Shown one piece after another: positions 1 through 5,919 of a stretch of DNA of 5,919 nucleotides. The notes below the pieces were generated by a model that saw only the letters and a list, made by a program, of their open reading frames with translations, did not search any database and had not been told where the DNA came from. How positions within the stretch are numbered: the stretch's first letter is position 1; each line of letters starts with the position of its first letter. The position numbers were made by a program, and so were the translations under genes. The DNA is from an uncultured Ruminococcus sp. (GTDB lineage: Bacteria; Bacillota; Clostridia; Oscillospirales; Acutalibacteraceae), in the NCBI GenBank assembly GCA_902762335.1, contig CACWNZ010000101.1, positions 1 through 5,919 on the forward strand, given 5' to 3'.

Positions 1-1
1 A

Positions 2-61
2 CTCATGTATGAGTTCACCCGCCAGCGCCTGCATATAAAAGCCTTGAACGGAGGAGATTGA
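2..61 (+). CDS. C-terminal end of an upstream gene (partial, unidentified)
   Basis: An open frame enters from the left edge and stops at TGA 59-61. The visible 19 codons read LMYEFTRQRLHIKALNGGD, a mostly basic tail. The frame contains the Shine-Dalgarno of the next gene, and its stop lies two bases before that gene's ATG, so if real the two are probably translationally coupled. The fragment is too short to identify. From the common Firmicute order (PASTA kinase, rsgA, rpe, thiN) rsgA would be a reasonable guess, but no residue seen here proves it. A non-coding leader is the alternative, since 19 stop-free codons can occur by chance. Confidence 0.5.
   Translation, partial: LMYEFTRQRLHIKALNGGD
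50..56 (+). promoter_or_regulatory. Ribosome binding site fixing the start of the large membrane protein
   Basis: GGAGGAG at 50-56 sits 7 bases before ATG 64-66, which is ideal spacing. A TTG at 58-60 in the same frame would be only 1 base from the Shine-Dalgarno, so ATG 64 is the better start. Confidence 0.85.
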
Positions 62-63
62 CA

Positions 64-3000
64 ATGTTTGATCCTAACGATACCAAGCCTTCCGACAGCG
101 GACAGGATAAACAGAATAACCCCGCGCCGCCCGCGCAGGAGGCTTCGGAAAGCTATTACGCAGGCTACACGGACGAGACGGCATACGAAAACGGCTATTA
201 TAAGGGCTATGATAACGACGCCGTATACGAAAACGATGCGTATTCCGACTATACCGCCGCAGAAAGCGCCGTTCGGACGGATACCGACGACGCCACCGCG
301 CAGGAAGTTCCTTCCGATACCGACCACACCGAAGCCCCCGCGCAGGAGAATCCGTTTTACAGCGGATATAGCGAAGCTCCCGCGCAGGAGAATCCGTTTT
401 ACAGCGGATATAGCGAAGCCCCCGCGCCTGAAGCGACTGAAAAGAAAACGGGCTTTTTCGGCAGGATAAAGACCCGTTTTTCGGGTATGCTGTCTTCAAT
501 GAAGCAGGTCCCCGAGGCTGAGGACGATCTTGATGCTCTGCCGTCAGATTATTCCGCCCCCGCAGCGGCTTTATCGGAATACGCTCCCCCACAGGAAACC
601 GCCCCCGTCACGGAAACAGCTCCCGCAGAAGTCCCCGCCCCGAAAAAGCGCGGCTTCTTCAGCAGATTTGCCCTTGACAGCTACGAGGACGAGGAAGTAG
701 AGGAGAGCGCACCCGTTACGGAATCAGCTCCAATAGAAAGCGCACCCCCACAGGAAAGCGCCCCGACAGAAACCGCTCCCGTCACGGAAACAGCGCCCGC
801 AGCGGACGGCAAAGACGACAGCGTACAGCAGACCGGGGAAAAGCCGCATTATTATCCGTGGAGCAAAGAGGAAGCGCCTTCCTACGTTCCGTGGAGCAGA
901 GCCGTTCGTAAGAACGACAGCTCTCAGTCCGAGGAAAAGACTGCGCAATCCGATGATAAGCCCGCAGCCGTCCGGACGGAGCAGCCCAAAGCCGACGGCG
1001 CAAACGAGCCGTCTGACGGCGCGGATCAGTCCAACGTCATATATAAGGCGCCCGAAAGAAAGGCGCAGACCGCTCCCGTTAACGAACCGAAAAAGCAGCA
1101 GCCCGTAAAGGAAACGGCGCCCGAAAAGCCTGCCGTTCACCGCAGAGAGCTGCCCGCCTTTGATATTTTCGCAGAGTTCGCAAAGGAACAGGAGCAGAAA
1201 AAGACCGTCGAAAGTCCCGCTGAGCAGGAAGCTCCCGCCGAAAAGCAGGATACACCCGTAAAGCAGGAAGCTCCCGTAAATTCGGAAACCGCTCCCGCAA
1301 CTCAGGAAGCTCCCGTAAAGCAGGAATCCCCCGCAGAGCCGGAAGTGTCTGCCGTAAAAAGCGAGATACCCGAAAAAACGGAGACTCCCGTAATTCCGGA
1401 ACGACCCGTCAATACAGTAAAGGATAACAGCTTTACGGAAATGACCGTTCCGATGATGTATAAGCCCTCTGCAAGAGGTGTAGGGTCAGAAAGCTTTACA
1501 CTGCCGCGGATACCTGACGACGGAAAGCAGGCTGAAGCTGTGGCGGCAGTGCCTGTGAGCAGTCTGCCCGCAGATGCGGATATGCCCTCACGGGTACCGG
1601 AAAACGTCATTTACGATTCTCAGCCGTTGGACGGGGAGGAGCCCGGAAGGGATCTCACCGAGGGCAAGCCCGCCGCGGTAAGCTATCACTACAGCAATAA
1701 TCCGCCGTTCATAGTTATGGCAGGCAAGTTCACGCGCACCCTGCGCACCGAGTACGAGGCGGCAAGAGCCTTCCGCGAGGCGGAGCTTGCTGCTCAGAGG
1801 GCGGCGGAGCAGGAGAGGGCGGCGTCAGAACAGCAGGCTCATGAGAAAAAGCATTTCCCGTCCTTCAGATCGGATAAAAAGCAGCAGCCCGCCGCGCCCG
1901 CCGCGCAGAGAAGCGCCGAAAGACCCAAAAGAAAGACGCAGGCTCCCGCTATAGCTCCCGCACAGCAGAAAAAGCCCGCTCAGCCCGCTGTTGCCAAAAA
2001 GCCTGCGCAAAAGAAAAAGCCTGCTCAGCCCGCTGTTGCCGAAAAGCCCGCGCAAAAGAAAAAGCCTGCTCAGCCCGCTGTTGCCGAAAAGCCCGCGCAG
2101 CAGAAGCAGCTCATAGATATCCTTCTTGCGCCCGAGCCGCAGCAGCCTGCGCCCGCGCCCGAAAAGCCCAAGGAGGATAAGCAGAAACGACTGAAGAGCA
2201 GAGCCGAGAAGCATTCGGCGGCTAAGTCAAAAAAGGATAAAAACAGGTTCCGCTTCAGAGAGCTGTTCAGCGGCGAGGAGGATTACGATCCCGACGATAT
2301 ACCCGTTACAGAAACCGTGCAGAAGCCCCAGCTTGACGACTATACCGAGGAAAGCGATGCCGATGCGATAAAGACCGAGATAAACTCGAATTTCCAGACG
2401 GTCTTTGCCCGCACGGTCACTCTTCTTACCGTTACCGTCGCTTCGGTCATTCTTTCGCTCATAGCCCAATGCTCGGGTCTGTTCACCGAGACTATCAGGA
2501 ACGGCTGGCTCTGGTATGCTGTAATAAACTTCATTCTGTTCGCGATAGCCGTTATCGCTTCACGCGGTCCCATAGTCAACGGGCTCCAGCCCCTGCGCCG
2601 CTTCAGGGGCAATTCCGACACGGCGGTAGCCGTCGCCTCGGCAGCCGCGGCAATGCAGTCAATAATTGCGCTGTTCACCCCGTACAGCTTCATCAACGGA
2701 GAAATGTTCATATACGCGCCGCTTGTCATACTTGCGCTGTTCTGCAATTCTGCGGGCAAGCTGCTGATAATCACAAGGGCGCACGATAACTTCGCCTTTC
2801 TTATCAAGCCCTATCCCAAATATGCGGGCAAGATATTCACCGATAAGACCAACGCCGACAAAATGGTGCGCGGAATGTCAGTTCTCAAGCCCATTATAGG
2901 CTATACGAGAAGGGCGAGATTCTTAACGAACTTCCTTCAGCTCTCATACGCTCCCGACCCGAGCGAGCAGCTTGCCGCAAAAATAGCCCCGTGGACCACC

Positions 3001-4056
3001 GCGTTCTCCGCGGTCTGCGGTCTGCTTTACGGGCTTATCTCCCAAAGCTTTATCGGCAGTATCTCGTCGTTTGCGCTCACGGCGTGCATGAGCGTTCCCG
3101 TTATAAGCCTTCTTGCAGTGAATATCCCGCTGCGCAGGCTCTGCAGACATTCTCTCAAAAACGGCGCCATGATAACGAGCTACGAGACGGTCAAGCAGTT
3201 CTGCGACACCAACGCCGTTATGATAGACTCCTCACAGCTCTATCCCAAGGGCTCGGTGACCCTCAGCGGTATGAAGTCCTTCAAGCAGACCATGCTCAAC
3301 GACGCCCTGCTTGCCGGCGCGGCGATAATGCACGCGGTAAACGGCACGCTTATACACGTCTTTGACAATATAGTCCAGGTCAGCAAGAATATGCTGCCCC
3401 GTGTCGACAACGTTATATACGAGGACGGCAGGGGACTCGAGGGCTGGGTAAGAGGACAGCGCGTTCTCATAGGCAACAGAGAGCTTCTCAAGGCGCATAA
3501 CATAGAGCCCCCCGAAAAGGAGGTAGAGGAGAGACACTACAGGCTCGGCAAGGAGATAGCCTACATCACCGTAGGCGGCGAGCTTATAGCCATGTTCATT
3601 CTCTCCTACAAGACCACGAAGCACGTCGCAAACGAGCTGAGAACTCTTGAGGAGAACGGAGTCAGCTTCATCGTCCGCACCGTAGACGCCAACCTCACAA
3701 GAGAATTCATAGCCGAGCATTTCGGACTTTTCCACCGCTGCATAAACGTAGTACCCACAAGCCTCGGCAATATATGCAGCGAGGCGATGTCCGGCACAGA
3801 CGAAAGATCACGGGCCTATCTCATGACGAGAGGCAAGCTCTCATCGTTTGCAAGGGCGGTATCGGGCTGCATAAAGATAAAGACCAACGTAACTATTTCA
3901 AAGATACTGCAGATGATCGCGCTCGGGCTGGGACTCGGCATAATAACGCTCATATCCTTCGCCTCGGGCTTCGAGAAGTTAGGCTGTCTCGAAATGCTCA
4001 TCTACACGGCGTTCTGGTCGCTGACCTCGATAATCGCCTCTATGATAAAAAAATAG
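64..4056 (+). CDS. Degenerate P1B-type ATPase-like membrane protein with a giant low-complexity N-terminal tail
   Basis: A 1330-residue protein with no signal peptide. Residues 1 to ~775 are Pro/Ala/Glu/Lys/Gln-rich, probably disordered and cytoplasmic, with tandem repeats and a likely helix at ~558-594. Residues ~784-1328 follow the CPx heavy-metal ATPase plan: helices near 784-806, 814-833, 852-871, 881-897, 975-995, 1000-1022, 1278-1301 and 1306-1328. Family-like stretches include LAAKIAPW (970-977) before helix 5 and GRGLEG...VLIGNRELL (1122-1142) in the nucleotide-binding domain. Catalytic motifs are lost. There is no TGE in a shortened actuator region, CPC reads CMS (1008-1010), DKTGT reads DSSQL (1055-1059), the HP of SEHPL appears to be NG (1093-1094), TGDN reads TVDA (1206-1209), and GDGxNDxP is absent. 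Transport is therefore unlikely. A scaffold, sensor or regulatory role is inference. It is probably cotranscribed with rpe, 29 bases downstream. The fold assignment rests on reading by eye. Confidence 0.8.
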   Translation: MFDPNDTKPSDSGQDKQNNPAPPAQEASESYYAGYTDETAYENGYYKGYDNDAVYENDAYSDYTAAESAVRTDTDDATAQEVPSDTDHTEAPAQENPFYSGYSEAPAQENPFYSGYSEAPAPEATEKKTGFFGRIKTRFSGMLSSMKQVPEAEDDLDALPSDYSAPAAALSEYAPPQETAPVTETAPAEVPAPKKRGFFSRFALDSYEDEEVEESAPVTESAPIESAPPQESAPTETAPVTETAPAADGKDDSVQQTGEKPHYYPWSKEEAPSYVPWSRAVRKNDSSQSEEKTAQSDDKPAAVRTEQPKADGANEPSDGADQSNVIYKAPERKAQTAPVNEPKKQQPVKETAPEKPAVHRRELPAFDIFAEFAKEQEQKKTVESPAEQEAPAEKQDTPVKQEAPVNSETAPATQEAPVKQESPAEPEVSAVKSEIPEKTETPVIPERPVNTVKDNSFTEMTVPMMYKPSARGVGSESFTLPRIPDDGKQAEAVAAVPVSSLPADADMPSRVPENVIYDSQPLDGEEPGRDLTEGKPAAVSYHYSNNPPFIVMAGKFTRTLRTEYEAARAFREAELAAQRAAEQERAASEQQAHEKKHFPSFRSDKKQQPAAPAAQRSAERPKRKTQAPAIAPAQQKKPAQPAVAKKPAQKKKPAQPAVAEKPAQKKKPAQPAVAEKPAQQKQLIDILLAPEPQQPAPAPEKPKEDKQKRLKSRAEKHSAAKSKKDKNRFRFRELFSGEEDYDPDDIPVTETVQKPQLDDYTEESDADAIKTEINSNFQTVFARTVTLLTVTVASVILSLIAQCSGLFTETIRNGWLWYAVINFILFAIAVIASRGPIVNGLQPLRRFRGNSDTAVAVASAAAAMQSIIALFTPYSFINGEMFIYAPLVILALFCNSAGKLLIITRAHDNFAFLIKPYPKYAGKIFTDKTNADKMVRGMSVLKPIIGYTRRARFLTNFLQLSYAPDPSEQLAAKIAPWTTAFSAVCGLLYGLISQSFIGSISSFALTACMSVPVISLLAVNIPLRRLCRHSLKNGAMITSYETVKQFCDTNAVMIDSSQLYPKGSVTLSGMKSFKQTMLNDALLAGAAIMHAVNGTLIHVFDNIVQVSKNMLPRVDNVIYEDGRGLEGWVRGQRVLIGNRELLKAHNIEPPEKEVEERHYRLGKEIAYITVGGELIAMFILSYKTTKHVANELRTLEENGVSFIVRTVDANLTREFIAEHFGLFHRCINVVPTSLGNICSEAMSGTDERSRAYLMTRGKLSSFARAVSGCIKIKTNVTISKILQMIALGLGLGIITLISFASGFEKLGCLEMLIYTAFWSLTSIIASMIKK
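331..429 (+). repeat. 42-bp in-frame tandem repeat (two full copies plus a 15-base partial)
   Basis: Copies at 331-372 and 373-414 differ at a single base (C336 versus T378). A third, partial copy begins at 415. Each encodes EAPAQENPFYSGYS. The near identity indicates a recent duplication, and the 14-codon unit keeps the frame, so copy number can change without breaking the gene. Confidence 0.95.
586..801 (+). repeat. Degenerate E-[TS]-A-P repeat tract
   Basis: Short imperfect units of the type ETAPVT, ESAPVT, ESAPPQ and TETAPV recur through about residues 175-246, in two clusters separated by a basic/aromatic patch and an acidic stretch. A similar, more diverged QEAPVK/QEAPAE tract runs over about 1219-1410. 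The tracts are acidic and rich in Pro and Thr/Ser, typical of a flexible spacer that may be phosphorylated. The phosphorylation idea is inference only. Confidence 0.75.
1969..2103 (+). repeat. 45-bp in-frame tandem repeat, three copies, Lys/Pro/Ala-rich
   Basis: Three 15-codon units at 1969-2013, 2014-2058 and 2059-2103 encode KKPAQPAVA[K/E]KPAQ[K/Q]. Units 1 and 2 differ at three bases; units 2 and 3 differ at two. The block is strongly basic and resembles the Ala/Pro/Lys tails of DNA- or cell-wall-associated bacterial proteins. It lies about 200 residues before the first membrane helix, so by P1B topology it would be cytoplasmic. Confidence 0.95.
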
Positions 4057-4071
4057 TACCTGCATTCAGAA

Positions 4072-4077
4072 AAGGAG
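4072..4077 (+). promoter_or_regulatory. Ribosome binding site of rpe
   Basis: AAGGAG at 4072-4077 lies 8 bases before ATG 4086. It fixes the start there. The same frame stays open upstream into the preceding gene to about 3774, but that extension overlaps conserved coding sequence and adds residues foreign to the family. Confidence 0.9.
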
Positions 4078-4085
4078 ATATAAAA

Positions 4086-4745
4086 ATGAAGGTAGCACCG
4101 TCTATGCTCTCGTGTGATTTTTCCAGAATGGGTGAGGAGACCGCAAGGATCGACAGGGCAGGCGCAGACTATATACATCTTGACGTCATGGACGGTCATT
4201 TCGTCCCGAACATAACCATAGGTCCCTGCATAGTCAAAGCGCTCCGCCTCTATACAAAGCTGCCCTTCGACGTTCACCTTATGATAAGCGAGCCGTATAA
4301 ATATATCGACGCCTTTGCCGACGCGGGCGCCGATATAATAACCTTCCACGTCGAGGCGGAGTCCGATATAGAGGCGACGATAGAGAAGATACGCTCAAGA
4401 GGACTTAAAGCAGGACTCGTTATCAAGCCCAAGACCCCCGCAGAAGCCGTATTCCCTTATCTTGACAAGCTCTATATGGTGCTCGTCATGACCGTAGAGC
4501 CCGGCTTCGGCGGACAGTCCTTTATGGCAGATATGATGCCGAAGGTGGGGCAGATAAAGGCGGAATGCCGGAGAAGAGGTCTTTCCGTGCTTATCGAAGC
4601 CGACGGCGGAATATCAGATAAGACCGTGTCACAATGCGCTGATGCAGGTGTTGATATATGCGTATCCGGCACGGGCGTGTTCAGGGCTCCCGATGCGGCA
4701 AAGGCCATAGCCGCGCTGAAGTCTCCCGAAGCCCGAAAGGGTTAA
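4086..4745 (+). CDS. rpe: Ribulose-phosphate 3-epimerase
   Basis: A complete 219-residue TIM-barrel enzyme of normal family length (about 215-230). It interconverts D-ribulose 5-phosphate and D-xylulose 5-phosphate in the non-oxidative pentose phosphate pathway, in the cytoplasm. Signatures appear in the expected order: APSMLSCDF (4-12), IHLDVMDGHFVPN (30-42), DVHLM (62-66), the phosphate-binding loop MTVEPGFGGQSF (135-146), ADGGI (172-176) and SGTGVF (194-199). The expected metal ligands H31, D33, H64 and D173 are all present, and D33 and D173 are the usual acid/base pair. The segment often written NPxTP reads KPKTP (114-118), which I take as a lineage variant. It begins 29 bases after the large membrane protein gene, with its own strong ribosome binding site and no terminator between, so cotranscription is likely. 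Confidence 0.97.
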   Translation: MKVAPSMLSCDFSRMGEETARIDRAGADYIHLDVMDGHFVPNITIGPCIVKALRLYTKLPFDVHLMISEPYKYIDAFADAGADIITFHVEAESDIEATIEKIRSRGLKAGLVIKPKTPAEAVFPYLDKLYMVLVMTVEPGFGGQSFMADMMPKVGQIKAECRRRGLSVLIEADGGISDKTVSQCADAGVDICVSGTGVFRAPDAAKAIAALKSPEARKG

Positions 4746-4824
4746 TATACAATTGATCTTCGTGAGAATGAATTTATCTTATTGACAAAATATCTTTTAC
4801 TATCAACAAAAAAGGGTGGAATCT
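4746..4824 (+). promoter_or_regulatory. AT-rich intergenic gap with possible promoter for the peptidase gene
   Basis: This 79-base gap is the only substantial one in the window. A perfect TTGACA box is at 4782-4787, but no good -10 lies 16-18 bases downstream (AACAAA at 17). An alternative pair is TTGATC 4753-4758 with TATCTT 4775-4780, spacing 16, four of six matches each. The ribosome binding site is weak (AGGGTGG, 4813-4819). The gap and a composition change suggest a separate transcription unit starts here. The exact promoter is unresolved. Confidence 0.35.
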
Positions 4825-5919
4825 ATGAGCTTCGGGGATATTCTGAGCTATGTCGGGTCTAAATATTCGATAATGGAACCAATAACTTTGATCTTGTATA
4901 TTGTCATGATACTGTCGGCAATAGCGTTTCCGATCATCGGGGCAGTTCTTGCAAAAAAAGACAAAAGCTTAAAAATCTGGATAATATGCAGCTTTATACC
5001 GCTTGCTTTGTGCCTGCTGCATTTTATGTTCCATATATACGGAAGCTTTCTTGAAATGACGTTCGAGCTGTTTCTTACAATGTACATTATGTCATTGCTG
5101 TTTCCGCTGTTTGTACTGTTCAGAAAAAAGAAGATCCTTTTCAGAATAAAGGCTGTTTTGCTGAGTATCGTTATATGCCTGGGTACGCTGTATTCGCTGA
5201 ACTTTGAGTATATCATAAGTCCGGGAAGACGCAATTATTCTAACCAATCATATACACAGGCATATTTATCTGCAATAAACGGTCTGAAGGAGCTGTATTC
5301 CAATTCCGAATGGAAAGAGATAGATTATGATGCCATAAATGCAGAAGTATATCCTATGGTCGAAGAAGCGGAACGTGAAAACGATAAGGTCAAGTTTTTT
5401 ACGGCTATCAAGACACTTGGATATTATCTGTATGACGGTCATGTACACGTTGATACACTTGATTTTGAATTGTCCGAGCAAATAACGGATTCTATGTGCG
5501 GTAATGATTACGGCTTTATTCTGTTCAGGCTCGCTGACGGCAAAACAAAAGCATTTGACGTTGAAAAGGACAGCGAGGCTTATAAAAGCGGGATAAAAAG
5601 CGGTACACAGGTGACTTCCTGGGACGGCGTACCTATTGATGATGCTTTAGAGAATTATAAAGCGATCAACGGCTTTGGAATAGCTTTTCCTGTTGCAGAA
5701 AACGAAGATTTTGTAAAACCGCTGTTTCTTGCCGGACAAGGCGGGGACACTGTAAAGGTCGGTTTCATTGACGAAAACAAAAAGGAAAGAACAGTTATTT
5801 TATCTAAGCGCGGCAGGTATACGGAAAGGCTGAAAAAAGCAATAGATAATCTTGATCATAGACGCTATCCTGAGCTTACCGACAGGTATGACGACAATTA
5901 TTTCCTTTCCCTGATTGAC
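4825..5919 (+). CDS. Membrane-anchored S41-type (tricorn/C-terminal processing) peptidase, 5' part
   Basis: The frame starts at ATG 4825 and stays open for 365 codons to the right edge, so the 3' end is missing. The N-terminus holds four probable membrane helices (about 19-42, 51-71, 77-99, 108-126), then an extracytoplasmic region. Residues ~143-209 resemble the helical segment preceding the PDZ domain in S41 peptidases, ending in YLYDGHVHV (201-209), close to the family's L-x-DGH motif. A PDZ-like stretch follows at about 228-328, including SEAYKSGIKSGTQVTSWDG (250-268). The catalytic Ser/Lys core would lie beyond the window, so activity cannot be judged. Four helices rather than the usual single anchor is unusual. 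A sampled 60 bases are about 38% GC against about 53% in rpe. It follows rpe after 79 bases and is probably a separate unit. A non-peptidase PDZ membrane protein is the main alternative. Confidence 0.75.
   Translation, partial: MSFGDILSYVGSKYSIMEPITLILYIVMILSAIAFPIIGAVLAKKDKSLKIWIICSFIPLALCLLHFMFHIYGSFLEMTFELFLTMYIMSLLFPLFVLFRKKKILFRIKAVLLSIVICLGTLYSLNFEYIISPGRRNYSNQSYTQAYLSAINGLKELYSNSEWKEIDYDAINAEVYPMVEEAERENDKVKFFTAIKTLGYYLYDGHVHVDTLDFELSEQITDSMCGNDYGFILFRLADGKTKAFDVEKDSEAYKSGIKSGTQVTSWDGVPIDDALENYKAINGFGIAFPVAENEDFVKPLFLAGQGGDTVKVGFIDENKKERTVILSKRGRYTERLKKAIDNLDHRRYPELTDRYDDNYFLSLID

Noticed and set aside
58..63. TTG start two codons upstream for the large protein
   Set aside because: Only 1 base separates it from the GGAGGAG site, whereas ATG 64 has 7-base spacing.
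331..429. CRISPR-like or regulatory repeat array
   Set aside because: The repeats are directly adjacent with no spacers, multiples of three and in frame with the coding sequence.
724..1140. Reverse-strand open frame of 138 codons, and similar ones at 74-592 and 1302-1610
   Set aside because: They lie opposite the biased Pro/Ala/Glu coding tail, where codon bias keeps antisense frames open by chance; compositions are atypical.
1825..2214. Reverse-strand open frame with a repeated Gly/Leu/Phe/Arg-rich pattern
   Set aside because: It is the antisense reading of the 45-bp Lys/Pro/Ala repeats; the pattern follows directly from the sense repeat and there is no ribosome binding site or family resemblance.
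3774..4085. Upstream in-frame extension of rpe
   Set aside because: It overlaps the membrane protein's C-terminal helices and adds about 100 residues not found in the epimerase family; ATG 4086 has a strong ribosome binding site.
4730..4745. Possible terminator at the end of rpe (AGCCC GAAA GGGTT hairpin)
   Set aside because: The stem is only five pairs including a G-T, overlaps the stop codon and has no T-tract after it.
4782..4787. Perfect TTGACA as a confident -35 box
   Set aside because: No acceptable -10 hexamer lies at 16-18 bases, so it is only listed as part of a tentative promoter region.

Overview
The window looks like chromosomal DNA from a Firmicute, most likely a gut or rumen Clostridia member of the Ruminococcus/Oscillospiraceae kind. 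This is inferred from moderate GC, heavy use of ATA (Ile) and AGA/AGG (Arg) codons, strong AGGAG ribosome binding sites and tightly packed genes on one strand. All genes read on the + strand, and I found no RNA genes, CRISPR array, insertion sequence or phage module.

Layout: (1) positions 1-61 hold the last codons of an upstream gene. (2) 64-4056 encodes a 1330-residue protein. Its first ~780 residues are low-complexity, Pro/Ala/Glu/Lys/Gln-rich and probably disordered, with two sets of tandem repeats. Its last ~550 residues have the eight-helix plan of a P1B-type (CPx, heavy-metal) P-type ATPase, but every catalytic motif I could align is changed or missing. (3) 4086-4745 encodes a complete, apparently intact ribulose-phosphate 3-epimerase (rpe). 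(4) A 79-base gap (4746-4824) is AT-rich with possible promoter elements. (5) From 4825 to the window edge runs the 5' part of a membrane-anchored S41/tricorn-type peptidase with a PDZ-like domain. It is more AT-rich than the genes before it.

The first three genes are closely spaced (2 and 29 bases apart) and probably form one transcript. In many Firmicutes rpe lies in a conserved block with a PP2C phosphatase, a PASTA Ser/Thr kinase, rsgA and thiN. If that order holds here, the large protein is an addition to that block, but only rpe can be recognised inside the window.

The most interesting item is the large protein: a probable pseudo-P-type ATPase whose N-terminal metal-binding region is replaced by a very long repetitive cytoplasmic tail. 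It is more likely a membrane scaffold, sensor or regulatory target than a pump.
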